NCBI RefSeq assembly: GCF_029867415.1
Contig: NC_081185.1
Coordinates: forward strand, 79,829,553-79,893,552
Reading direction: 5' to 3'
Length of the DNA stretch: 64,000 nucleotides
Source: Vicia villosa
Lineage: Eukaryota; Streptophyta; Magnoliopsida; Fabales; Fabaceae
Shown here piece after piece: positions 36,018 through 47,810 of the stretch; position 1 is the stretch's first letter, and each line of letters begins with the position of its first letter. The position numbers were made by a program, and so were the translations under genes. The notes below the pieces were generated by a model. The model saw nothing but the letters and a program-made list of their open reading frames with translations, was not told the DNA's origin and did not search any database.

Positions 36018-36921
36018 TTAGCTTCTGATATGGAGCCATGACATGCAATATGGTATGAATGCAATTTTTCATTTCCGAGGAATCCTAAAGTCTTTTCACA
36101 CACTTTATTTTCTTTTTTATCTCTTTTTTGAAATCAAAGCTTCTTTTTTGTATAGAGTATTTTTCCTTTTCTTCCTCTTTTTTTTGCTATATTTTTTTGG
36201 AAACAGACTTTAGGATCCCCACAAATGAAGTGGATGAAGTAATGATGTTATGCAATGAAAAAGCATGGGATCAAGGTCCATATAATCTTAGTAACCACTG
36301 TACAATCCTCTGAATAACTGATGTAGGTCAGATGTCATGAGATCAAAGGTCCGACATAGGTATCTCGGAACCATAGGAACAATAGTCACCGTCAGAACAG
36401 AATAGTCACCAACGGTACCTGTCATGTATATCCCTCCCCACTCACAGGTGAATCTAGGTCAGGGTAGGTCAAAAGGTCTCCAGCATTAACAATTCTCCTG
36501 AAACACCATCATTGTTGCAAATACATGCCAACAATGGTATCTCATTTGAATCTCAACTGGTCGCGGGTCTCATGATCGCAATCAACAGAACCTGACATTC
36601 TGTTGGCGTCATGACTATCCACTCTATCCTAGGTATCCTATGTGTCAACTCTGGCCTGGGTATTGGGCCTTTTACCTCATATAACATCCCACCCAACCTG
36701 CAAAACAAGACAGAAAAATATGTGGCCCCCACGGGGACCCATAATATAGTCCAGATGCATGCGGAAAGTAAACATGATATGCACGCGGAAAATAGACATG
36801 ATATGCAAGCATATATACAAATGATGCAAACATATAAACAAACAAAGAAACACCCAAAGAAAAGAAACAAACAAAGGCTAGGATCGACTTGCTAAGAATG
36901 GACCAGCACAGGTCTATCACA
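36018..36921 (-). other. Ogre-A 5' leader
   Basis: Between the primer site and gag, with a long T-rich run (plus strand 36100-36200). The extra ORF1 that full Ogre elements have upstream of gag is not seen. Short frames at 36553-36977 in several phases are unsupported. Confidence 0.55.
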
Positions 36922-36939
36922 TCCCCAGCAGAGTCGCCA
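36922..36939 (-). other. Ogre-type primer binding site (tRNA-Arg type)
   Basis: TGGCGACTCTGCTGGGGA on the minus strand, the usual Ogre primer site. It lies 22 nt from the inferred LTR end TGTTCA, an unusually long gap. Confidence 0.82.
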
Positions 36940-36961
36940 GCTATCGCATGCTCGCGAAAAA

Positions 36962-39900
36962 TGAACAGAGTCGCCACTCATATATTTATCCCATAAGGGA
37001 AAGGAATATTATAAAACCTAACAAGGGAAGGAATAGGGTCTTGCGACCACAAAATCTAGGTACGGGAGTCGGTTACGCGAGGGGAAGGTATTAGCACCCC
37101 TCACGCCCATCGTACTCGATGGTATCCACCTATGTTTGTTTCTATCTAAAGGGTGTATACTATGTCTATGTCTATATGCGAATGAATTCAAAATTTAGGG
37201 AAAAGAAAGAATTGTACTCGCACGGGCCCTACCCCGCTGCCTACGTATCCTTTTCAGGAATCAGAGATACCGTAGCTCGGCTCACATGTTTTTGTTTGTT
37301 TTTGTGTTTTTTAGTTGGGCGGAGTTAACGTCTACGCTCTTGCATAAGGGATCGACCTACGATGCGTTCGAGCGGAAATAACATTGCCCTTAGAAAGAAG
37401 AAAAAGAGAGATTGGTTTGTGTCTTTTAACGTAGATGAGTGATGGACAGTTCCCAATACCGGGCCACTCATCACTTTCTCTACTTTGTTTTAGTTTTGAA
37501 CCATTATTAGGTGTTTTAAATGTTTTTTTTGTTGTGTTTTTTTTAAGGAGAATTTGTTTGCGATGTGAATCACATAAAAGTGTATAACAGTAGAGAAACA
37601 GATTAGGGAATGAATCCCACTCATCTCTCTTCCAATATATAGTGATCGAGAAACAGATTAGGGAATGAATCTCACTCATTTTTCTCTCACTAAGTGATTG
37701 AGAAACAGATTAGGGATTAAATCCCACTCATTTCTCTCTCACTATTAGTAACGTGTGATTCGCATCTTTTATTTATTATGTATTTTAAAAGTTGAAAGGA
37801 AAAAAGGAATGAATAAGGGGAGACTAATTCTAATACTCTAATTGTTGTTTTATGTACAAAGGAGTGATTCTAGCCTAAAGCTATGTTAACATGATAATGG
37901 AATAGATTCTAAAAGGAGCTACAAATGATATTAACCAAGTAGGCCAAAATGTGGCCCAAAAACAAGCAACAAAATCACAAGAATTATAAAAAAATAATAT
38001 GAACATGATACAAAAGAATAAAAGAAATTATGCATGCCTTAGTACAAAAATTAACCTTAAAAAATACTACTATTTTTATGAGCTTTTTTAATGTCAAAAC
38101 TAACCTAAAAATCTACCATTTTTATGAGTTTTATTGTTTAGAACCTAAAAAATAATGGGAAAAAACTAGAAGAAAAAGGACCTAATTCTAATGAAGACTT
38201 TATGTGAACATGGGGTATATGACCACCAATTGTGTGTGTATCCAAATAATGGCGTAGGGCTAGATCAGAGGCCCAACAGTAGTTTTTTTGATATAGATTT
38301 TCTTAGCAAAAACATGGTATGGGCCACAGGGGGTGGAGAATAGCAAATCAGGCCCAAGTTAATTGTTCAGTATTCACTCAATTAACAATAATAATAAAAA
38401 ACGAAAAATAAATTAAAGAAAAATAAAAAAAAATTGAATTGGGGAAATTAGGGTTATATCGTTGTGACCTTTCACGTTCTCAGAGCGCTTTTCTTCTCTT
38501 CCTCGCTCACACGGCGCATGAACAACGGCCTCTCTAGCGAAATCGACGAGCCTCACCGTGATAATCACACCACTCCGCCCTCATCTCGTTCCCGTTCTCA
38601 CTCTCAATCTGTTTCGAATACCTCTGCTCAAACTCACTTCTCATCTCGACCTCTCCGTCCTCTCATATCTCCAACTCCATCGATCTCTCAACTGGGGATA
38701 ACATATGGACGCTCTTCACAGGTTTTTTCTCTTCTATTGGTTTACGTGTCTTCTCCTTGTTCATGAAGGTTTGACCGTGATGTTGTTGTTGTTGTGATCT
38801 ACAGGTGAAGATGTGTTGTGATGCGTGATGTCGCTGATGCAGAGATGATGTTTGAAGCGGTTTGATGAAGGATCTTGACTCAATTCAGATTGAGAATTAT
38901 TTCTATCGGTGTATGACTAAATCTGAGAAGGGAATTGATGAAGGTGAGTAGAGAAGAAGATTCTTTGCTTGATTTTCTTCTGATTGCTGTTAGTTTTCCA
39001 ATTATTCTCTTCTGAATTTTTCTTTTTGTTCGATGATGAAGAAGGGAAGGTGAAGATTGTGGAGAAGATGAAGTGAGAAAGGTGGAAATGGTGATCGCAG
39101 AGAGAGTTGAAGAAGGTGAGGTGGAGGAAAGAATGGGGAAGAGAGTGATGAATTTGCAGAGGGAATGAGGATGAAGTGATGAATGATAGGTGAGTGAGTG
39201 GTGGGAATCTGAAAATGAATGGTGTCTGAGGTGAGAAAATGAAAAAGTGAAAGTGATAAAGTGGTGAGGAAGTGAAGATGATGATGGCCGCTGAAGATGG
39301 TTAAGGTCTGAAAATGGAGGAGTGAAGGGTTGAATGAAGGTTGTGGAGAAAGAGATTGAAAGAGAAGAAGAAGAAAAATGGTGAAGAAGTGTTATGATTA
39401 AGGTGAAGATTGAAGGGAAGCTTCAGAGGTGATGAAGTTTGAATATATAGGTTGAGGAGGAAGTTATGAGAAGAGGATTTTGGCCCTTTGGATCAGAGAT
39501 TCGGTTAGAGGTTAATGGTGAGATTGCATCTGAAAAAAAGGTTAGTTCCAATCTGGTTTCTTCTGTTAGCAACTAGTTGTAGGGTTTAGAAGTTGTTATG
39601 AATTGGTTAGGATTCTATTAGGCTGTTAGGAAAGTTAGTTTAGGTGGTTAGAGATTATACTAGATTGTTAGAGGTTGGAAGTTCTGTTACAAAGTTGGTT
39701 AGAGGGTGGTTATGATAGTTAGCTGTGAATGAATTCTGTTGGTCAGTTATGACATATTGTTCTTTTCTGTTTTTTTTCAGTGTTAGCTTTGAATGGCTGC
39801 CGTGGGATCTTTCCGAATTGTAGTGTACAGGGCTGTTATTACGTGTAGTTAAATGAGGCGGTTTCGAGTTTGTTCCATGGTTAGTGAACTGTTTTGGCTT

Positions 39901-41202
39901 AATGATTTGCAGGTTGTGTTGGCTGCACCTTGAAACAAAAGATGGTGCATTTGAAGTGTATGTTGAATGTATTTATATTGTATTGATGCAGCATTTTTCA
40001 TGGTGGCAGGTATGATTTGAGTGTCAAGTTATGGATTTCCTGAGCATGTATGTATCTATGGTCATGGAAAGAGCAAGACGGTCACGGAGAGGGGTGGAAA
40101 CAAAGTCGCATGGCATTAAGTTCAACGTTATAAAACAAAGAGATTAGGCTTAGACATTAGGATTTGTAACATGTGTTTTTCGTATGATTTTCTTTGAATG
40201 AGACTTGTTTGAATGGTTCATGGAAGCATATTGAGATAACTTTGAAAGTTACTGATAATGTGTAATTGTATGGTGTAATGGTTTAGAATTTGGACTTCTC
40301 AATTTACTTTATAATGGACATTTGAATGAGAATGTGGACCTTTGGATGAATTCGAGATTTGATGAGGGATTTTGAAACGAATGGATATTTGAATTTATGC
40401 TTGCAACTTTGAATAGAATTTTCTTATGAGTGATTAGTGAATGATACTCGAGCGGATATTGAATGATGACTTGAGTCTTGTATGGACACTCACCTTGAAC
40501 TCATAATTACGCATCGCTTTGCCATTAGTCTTCCAACATGTTCCATATGCACTTAAACTTGCAACACGAGCCAATTAATGAATACTTTATGCATACCATG
40601 AAAGAACTTGAACATAGCCAATATTAAATCAACTTGCTGAACCATAAGTAGCCCAATTGATTAAATGAAGTATTTTGAGTTGACAAAGTCGAATCCTCAA
40701 TACAACTCAAGGATGTATCATGTCTTGATTGAAAATGTCTCCTTTAACAAACGACCTTAATATGACACCCTGTGGAATCCTCTGATGAAGATAAGAATTG
40801 AAGCATAGGAGAACATTTTAACATGAAATTCAATTGTCATTTGCTGATGGACCTTGACAAACCCGAACACCGTGAATAAGAAACCCTAACTCAACGATCC
40901 TCAGTCAAACTTTTGATGGATGCACACCTTGTAACTTGGTGAAGAAGAAATCTATGAATTAACCCTAGTACGTATTTCAATACATATAGGGAAACCAGTT
41001 GATTTAAGCTTATCTGAAGTAGAAACCTCAAAGTTATAAACAAACCCTAAACTTTCAAACCTTGATCCCAAAGCCAAGTTATTGATTAATTAATGCATGA
41101 GTTATGTTAATGACCTAATGGGAGGTATATACATGAGACTATGAAATGCATAAGCCTAAGCCAGATAAAATTGAAAGGGTAGGACAAATTTGGGGTATGA
41201 CA
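36962..41202 (-). repeat. Ogre-A LTR, right copy
   Basis: 4241 bp, the same length as the left copy. It acts as 5' LTR of the left unit and as 3' LTR of the partial right unit, because a second polypurine tract and internal sequence follow it. Confidence 0.93.
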
Positions 41203-43766
41203 GCTGCCCCTATTTAATCATCTTAAACCTGAAGGTGAGATTGGCGTTAGCCTTTCGAACATTCGAGGTGGAAGAAGATTAAATATCAAGACCAGAAATT
41301 TGTCCTGAAAAGGAAGTGTAAATGTTATCCTCAATTTTTATTTTGATATTTGCTGGGGAAAGAGAATTTTATTTTTATTTTTATGATGGAGGGATTTATG
41401 GTAAGCAATAGTTGGATGGTGATAGCTTGTAACGTAGCCAAGGTGCCAATACAAGGTTCTCAAAGGAGGTGATTGTTGTATGAAACTGTGATTAGAAAGT
41501 ACGGGTTTGATGGAAAGATAGGATCCACTGACCCAAAAAATTGAAAGCAAGGATAAATGACTCGAAACCAGGGTGAGATCAACAGATCCACGACTCAAAT
41601 CCAGGGTGAGTATAACGAACTCACGACTCAAATCCAGGGTGAGTATAACAGACTCACGACTCAAATCCAGGGTGAGTGTAACAGACTCACGACTCATAAA
41701 AAGAGAATAATGGCTTGCTGGGGATTGGAAATTGGTTTTACGGTAAGAAATTATGGATGAATGGTGGTTGTCAGGCGGGAACGGACTTCAACGTAGGATA
41801 TCAGACGAGGACTGGAAATGATGGAAATGATTTGCCAGGGCGGGGACTGGACTTTGAGAAAAAGGTTTGCCAAGGCGATAATTGGACTTTGGAAAAGGTT
41901 TGCCAAGGCGGGAATTGGACTTTGAAAAATGATTATCAAGACGGGAACTGGATTTGGAAAGATGATTACCAGGACGGGAACTGGGTTTGGAAAATGATTA
42001 CTAGGACGGGAACTGGGTTTGGAAAATGATTACCAGGACGGGAACTGGATTTGAAAAATGATTACCAGGACGGGAACTGGATTTGGAAAATGATAACCAG
42101 GACGGGAACTGGATTTGGAAAATGATTACCAGGACGGGAACTGGGTTTTGAAAAGGTAAGGCTTTATGAGGAATTCATCGGGAATGATAGTTGGGAAACT
42201 TGTGGGGACAACATTCTCTGTGGGGATGTATTGCTGTCTGGCTGAATATTGATTCGGATTATCTGGCTTATGCTTCGTATGCATGTTTGAGTTTTTTGTA
42301 TGGCGTAGTGATCCACTTTGATGGATATGCTACGCTTTTGAGGATGCAATGTTATATGCAATGGAAACTATATGCAGAGTGCCAAATAAAGGCATTAGTG
42401 ATAGAGAAGCAGGATCATTGGGGTCCGTTGGTTGTTGTCTTGAGCTGCCAATACGAATCGGTGTTGGAACCCTACAGTACCAAAGATCATTGATAGATGC
42501 ACTGAGGGTTGAAATGTAGCTTTGTTGGGGAGGAAGTGACTTCGTCTGACTTTCCCTACACATTGAACTACTTGGGGACGGTGAGCTTGAGGAGATTCCC
42601 TCGATTCACCATGTTGAGGATGAGAAATTCAGATAAAGAGACCAGGTTGGGTAAGTGGAACAACCCACAGGAGAAATAAAATCCGTTGCTTGGGGAGAGA
42701 CCAAATTTCTAGGAGAAATAAACTCCTATGATCAGGGAGAAACAATACAACTCAGAAGATTGTGCCCCAAGCTTTGTGAACTACGAAGGAATTTGCCCCA
42801 TAGGATCCTTGGAGAGATATGTCGAATCTCGACGTAACTTCCCTAGATTGGTGGAACCCAAGAGAGATTCCTCGACTTGATTGCCCCAGATTGGCCAAAG
42901 CTTGAATGAATGCCTCAATTGACAGAGTCTTCACATAACTTGCCCCTTGGAGTAATCAGCCTTTGAAGTGAATGGCTCATGGAATCGATCAACTTTTTCT
43001 GCATGTGTTCATTGTTTGATCTTCCCTGTTGTCAAGTGTTTATTCACAAGTAAAAGATATTCGTTTTGAAGATGATAATCCTAATGCAATGCTTATGCTA
43101 GCTTTGAGATCAAAATTATTGAAACAAAGTTGTGACATTTAGTGTTTGAATTATTTGTCATATCGATATCAACATAAATGGTAAGCAAACATCTAGGAGT
43201 CAGTTTTACGCAACTTGGTGTAGTGTGCTCTTGAAATAAACCCAGCTTCAATTAGGTCTTTTAAGGGTTGTAACGTGGCCTGGTTCATTGTTTTTAGAAA
43301 CAAAGGATTTAAGGCTCATTGTCTAACATAACCCACCCATTCTTCGTGATGTGTCTCCAGTCCTAAGTTCAACTTAACCTGATACGAGCGTTCATCCTTC
43401 AAGAGGAGTTTGAGATGATTGAGAAATCAATGAAGTTCTTGGACGTGGCAGTCACTTTACCTTACATTTTGGTGTCTGATCACTCGACTTTGTTTCTTTG
43501 ATGAGGATTTTAATCTTATAATCCTTGTTTTTCGCTTCTACTTTGCTTTTTGTTTCCCTAACTTTTGCCTGGACAATTTCCATTTGAATTCTATTTTGGA
43601 GTCCAGCGGGATGCCCTAACTTTTGCCTAAGTCACTTGTTTTCGGGTTGTTGACTTAGCGGGCTTTTCTTTTTTTATTCACTTCTTTGAAAAGTCGTGTG
43701 ATCTTGGATCTTTGATTTATGGGAGGTGATTGTGACTGCCTCATTCTCTGATTGATGAGGGATTAC
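41203..43766 (-). mobile_element. partial second internal copy of Ogre-A
   Basis: It matches 30887 to about 33444 including both tandem repeats, then stops after 'gagggattac', where LTR-B begins. The first copy continues with 'cattgtggtattgac', so LTR-B interrupts Ogre-A here; the missing remainder should lie beyond the right edge of the window. Confidence 0.87.
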
Positions 43767-44859
43767 TGTGGTGTCGTTTTCTTTACCTCCCCGTTTCACT
43801 TGGGAGGACGGCACGCTAAACCCTTCACGCGAAATTTGGAAGGAGAATGCGCCCGTGGTGGGATGAATTTTGTTTCAGTTCTTCCTACGATATCACACGA
43901 ACTTTCTTATTGGTCCTACGAGTAGGAAAGGGAAAAAAAGATCTCAACTAAACCCTAGGAGTTTGCTAAGTGTGGGGATTTCACCTAGACTAGAAATTCT
44001 GGAGTCCGGGGGGTCGGTTATACATAGGGAAGTGTTTAAACACCCTACATATCTGTAGTACTCTACAGGAACCTTCTCTGTGTCATTGTGATTGTGTTTG
44101 CTGCTAATGATTGGGAAAGTTTCTCCTTTGTGTTAGGAGAAAGAATTGAATTGATTAAAGAAAGACAGACAGATAGACAGACTGACTATTCTTGGTATTT
44201 TATTAGCTCGCTGAGATTCCTTGTGAACCTCATGCCTACATATCCCTAGTGGAAGTCAGAGCTTAATGTAGTTCGGGGAACTAACTAGGGAAATTAAATG
44301 TTTTTGGTGCCTTGCATGAAGCTCAAGGTTGAAGCTTGGAATTAAATCTCTGTTTACAGTAAAGAGACATGAAATCATCTTTACAGAGAGGTATTTGTAC
44401 TATTCTACCACAAACATTTAAAGGAGTGACAGAATAACTGGATTCATTTCATTCAAGAGGGGGACCTTACTTGTGTGTGCAAGTATGCCAGTCAGATGCC
44501 TCTTAAATGATAGAAAGATGCTCGTCCAAATTAGGGAAAGTGTACAAGTATGGGGATGTGCCAGAGCATGTCTTTCAGAGTCCTAAATGGGAGACTTTGA
44601 TTGAAATTGAAATTGAAATGTTTGTTTGTTTGAATGTGGTAGAGTAGTAAAAATATCTCTCTATAGAGATAAGCTATGTCTATCTACTGTATAAAAGATT
44701 TGACTTTAGCTGGCTTGTATGAGGCCCAAGCTTGAGGCTTTTTTGATTGATTTATTAATATTATTGACTCTGGGAGATGACTCCACTGGGGATTAATTAC
44801 AGGGTATTTTTGTGTTCTGTACAAAGCCCAGAATTGAGGCTGACTCTATTTAGGGAGAC

Positions 44860-45290
44860 TCTATTTGTGTGCCTTGTACAAAGCCCAAGGTTGTGGCTAA
44901 CTGCTGAGGATAACTGAATTTTTGAGACTATGAATGACTCTATTTTGTGTGCCTTGTACAAAGCCCAAGGTTGTGGCTGACTCTAGCTAGGGAAAACATT
45001 ATTTTCTGCCTTGTACAAAGCCCAAGGTTGTGGCAGACTCTTAAATAAACTGAGTATGGATGACTCTATGGGGAAAAGATCCTAGGTGTTAGGAATCTTT
45101 GACACATGAAAATATGGTTTATCTGCCTTGTACAAAGCCCAAGGTTGTGGCTACTGAGTGATGAAGAACTCACTGGGGAGACTCTATTATCTGCCTTGTA
45201 CAATGCCCAAGGTTGAGGCTGACTCTTGACAGGGGAGTTTTATTGTTTGGTGCCTTGTATGAAGCCCAAGGTTGAGGCTAACTATTTTTG
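44860..45290 (-). repeat. dispersed repeat gccttgtacaaagcccaagg in LTR-B
   Basis: About seven copies at irregular spacing of 55-115 bp (about 44871, 44951, 45007, 45123, 45193, 45251 and degenerate ones down to 46082). Arms CCTTG and CAAGG flank tacaaagccc, so each can fold. Confidence 0.85.
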
Positions 45291-45517
45291 TTGGTTTTGA
45301 CTCTACTGAGGAGATTTTATTTATTGAAAGACTGTTTTTCTTTGGAAGCTAACCCTTTCCAGGGATTTTGACTCAGCTGGAGAAATTATTTGGTAAAAGA
45401 CTGACTTTATCATGTTTTTTGGAGGCTGACCCTTTCCAGGGGTTTTGACTCTTTTGGGGAAATTATCTCCTAAGAGAAATGAATCTTTATTTTTTGACAT
45501 TTTTATTAATTGACTTT

Positions 45518-45745
45518 GGAGGCTAACCCTTTCCAGGGAATTTTATTGAAATGATGGATTGATTTGGAGGCTAACCCTTTCCAGGGGTTTTTATTGAAAT
45601 GATGGATTGATTTGGAGGCTAACCCTTTCCAGGGGTTTTATTGAAATGATGGATTGATTTGGAGGCTAACCCTTTCCATGAAATTTTATTGAAATGATGG
45701 ATTGATTTGGAGGCTAACCCTTTCCAGGGGTTTTATTGAAATGAT
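45518..45745 (-). repeat. 48-bp tandem array in LTR-B
   Basis: Five units begin ggaggctaaccctttccagg at 45518, 45566, 45614, 45661 and 45708; two degenerate units lie upstream (about 45340, 45420). On the minus strand each has AACCC-CTGGAAA-GGGTT, a possible hairpin. The window ends inside the inverted copy of this array. Confidence 0.9.
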
Positions 45746-46183
45746 TGGCAGAAAGATTATCTAGTGGAGACTTCTTGTTTAAAGCCCAAGATGAAGGCTG
45801 ACTCATGCTGAGGATAAGAAAATATGGATCCTAGACTCTGCTAAGGAAGATTGATGAAGATAAGGGTGACAGAGACTGTCCATGTCTCTCATTCCAAAAG
45901 GTGTACTCAATGCAAAATTGAGACAAACTTAGCTTGTTTAAAGTCTGGTTTAAATTGGAAGAAACTCACCAGGGTAGGCTAAAAGGTGACTAAAGACCTA
46001 TTCCTATGTTTATAAGAAACCTGATGGGTCCTTGTATACAAGCTCAAGAGGAAGCTGGAAATGCTTTTAAGAAGCCTGTGGGTCCTTGTACAAAGCCCAA
46101 GAGGAGGCTAATCGAGGGTCCTTGTTATAGCACAAGAGAAAGCTATGTAGTTTTGAACTTATTTTGGCTCTAAGCAAATGGGT

Positions 46184-46687
46184 AAGAGGTTTCACCGGGA
46201 ATAATTCCTCTTTGGGTGGATGTGTCCTATATTTTTGGATTCTAAGGTTTTTGCCAAGATGTTTCACCGGGAATAATTCATCTTGGGGGTTTGAACTACA
46301 GATCTCTAATTAGGAAAGAGCCTTCACCGGGAAGACATTCTCAATCCTAGGTCATATTCCTATAATATATATAGATATATAGTTTAACTGTCCTAAGGTT
46401 TATACTCAAACGTAGTTCTAAACTAATATATATGCACAATTTATATTTGACAGTAATTTAAATAAAGACTGTAAATTGAAAGCTTGTAAAGCCTAACCTG
46501 GATGGAGTGGAGGCCTTTGGAGAAGTATGTACAGAGCCTCAACAGTAATTTTTGTTGTTTTGTTGATAACAGTTGAATATATATATGATAAACAGTTAAT
46601 GGTTTTTGAAAACAGAAGAAGTGAAGATGGACAAAGGTCACATAGGTATCTGAAGAGTTTCACCGGGAATAATGCCCTTCAAATACC
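46184..46687 (-). repeat. four hairpins sharing the loop tttcaccgggaataatt
   Basis: Loop-conserved inverted repeats. Copy 1: AAGAGG/CCTCTT (46184-46212). Copy 2: CCAAGATG/CATCTTGG (46254-46286). Copy 3: 46311-46349, arms 8 of 10, loop variant. Copy 4: GGTATCTGAAGAG with CCCTTCAAATACC (46645-46687), 11 of 13. Stems differ between copies but each is self-complementary. Confidence 0.9.
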
Positions 46688-47071
46688 AGAAGAATGTTTT
46701 GAAAACAGAAAGAAGATTTTGAAAATACAGTTTTGAAAACAAGCTAAGAAGAGAAGGTGTTTGGGACTTACTGATAACACGATTTTATATCGTATATTTA
46801 GCCTAAAATCCATAGATATTTATAGCATTTTCCGTTTATTATGTTAATTTATTATGATATTACGCGTGTATTTGCTTTATTTCAGGTTTTACACTTCAAT
46901 TTCGACTATTTGCGAAAAGGAAAGAAAATTGAGCTTAAATGACCAATATTTATGCCTAAAAGATGAAAAGGGAGTGCTGAAGTGAAAGAAGGGTGCAATT
47001 AGGACCCAAAAGGCCCAAAAGAGATATTCAGCCCACCATGAATCAAAAGGCGCGTGGCCCAGACCTGCAAA

Positions 47072-47204
47072 GTGGAGACACACGTCTCCACGTTCTCTTC
47101 AGCCACGTCACCAAGAGGAGACGCCCGTCTCCAACTGCCCAAGATTTTCTCCACTTGAGACGCACGTCTCAAGTCTTCCTGAAGAAACGGAGACCCACGT
47201 CTCC
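47072..47204 (+). repeat. four GAGAC-N4-GTCTC hairpins in the Athila U3
   Basis: GTGGAGAC/GTCTCCAC (47072-47091, loop acac), GGAGAC/GTCTCC (47117-47132, gccc), ACTTGAGAC/GTCTCAAGT (47153-47174, gcac), GGAGAC/GTCTCC (47189-47204, ccac). All arms are perfect. Repeated in the 3' LTR, where the one difference falls in a loop (gcac for acac). Confidence 0.93.
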
Positions 47205-47260
47205 ACGCCCAGTCTGCAGAAAGTTCCTCCATTCACGGATTCCAACTGCAAACCTCCTCC

Positions 47261-47270
47261 TATAAATAGG
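47261..47270 (+). promoter_or_regulatory. TATA box of the Athila 5' LTR
   Basis: TATAAATAGG, placed after the hairpin cluster; transcription is expected to start about 30 bp downstream. The same box is at 57805-57814 in the 3' LTR. Confidence 0.8.
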
Positions 47271-47810
47271 ACCTGCTATCCCACTTCCAAAGGGTCCGAT
47301 TTCCTGCCAACGAAGTGCTGCCGAAATTGTACCGCGAACTGCTTTTCCTTATTCTGTTTTCATTTAACCGTCTATTTTCTCACAACGATTTCTACACTGG
47401 AAATTGTTGTGAACTTTTCATAGATCTAGCCTTACGTTAGATTTATCGCTTTATTTCCTTGTTTTTATTTTCTGCCATTTAAATTCCGAAGAACGATCCA
47501 GCCAACCTGTGGTGGAAGTTCGAGTACTTCAAGATTCAATTCAATCCAGATTTATTTTAATTCAGGTTTTTTATTTACCGCCTTATTTATATTATTTATC
47601 TGCATGATATATTATATGCCATTTAATATGCTTATTATTATGAACCGAACCGATATATGTATGTTTAATCGTATTAATATGTCTGGCTAAAATACTAAAG
47701 GTGTCGGTATGTAAAGTAAGTTAACCGTAGGGATCCGAAATAAATTGGCTTAAATTATGTTTTATTAATTATCACTTATTTTTGGTTTATATGTCTAGTT
47801 TAATTAGTAA

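Larger units (their letters stand above)
26646..41202 (-). mobile_element. Ogre-type (Ty3/gypsy, Tat) element A, gag-only
   Basis: It reads on the minus strand: LTR (41202-36962), primer site (36939-36922), gag (36017-34174), long 3' UTR with tandem repeats, polypurine tract (30900-30887), LTR (30886-26646). Both LTRs are 4241 bp, beginning TGTCATACCCC and ending TGTTCA in element orientation. The internal part is only 6075 bp and has no protease, RT, RNase H or integrase; complete Ogre elements exceed 20 kb. The unit is followed by a second internal copy (41203-43766), giving LTR-internal-LTR-internal. LTR divergence is roughly 3% in the first 500 bp by eye. Confidence 0.88.
43767..46771 (-). 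mobile_element. Ogre-like LTR-B, left copy, first part
   Basis: The left edge TGTGGTGTCG (CA end on the minus strand) is followed by the Ogre-type block at 44000-44060, a 'ccttgtacaaagcccaagg' repeat field, a 48-bp array, and four hairpins. Its right side matches the inverse of 62941-64000. It is interrupted at 46771 by the Athila element and resumes at 59069. No coding. Confidence 0.78.

Noticed and set aside
36553..36977. Cys/hydrophobic frames in several phases
   Set aside because: Overlapping frames in the Ogre-A leader with no family match; one is low-complexity reading of tgcatat/catgatat repeats.
47072..47204. CRISPR-like array of short inverted repeats
   Set aside because: Units are only 16-22 bp, spacing is irregular, the setting is a plant LTR and no cas-like gene is present.
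46889..47265. Short frames recurring at 57433-57809
   Set aside because: They sit in both Athila LTRs over the hairpin cluster and are LTR sequence, not genes.
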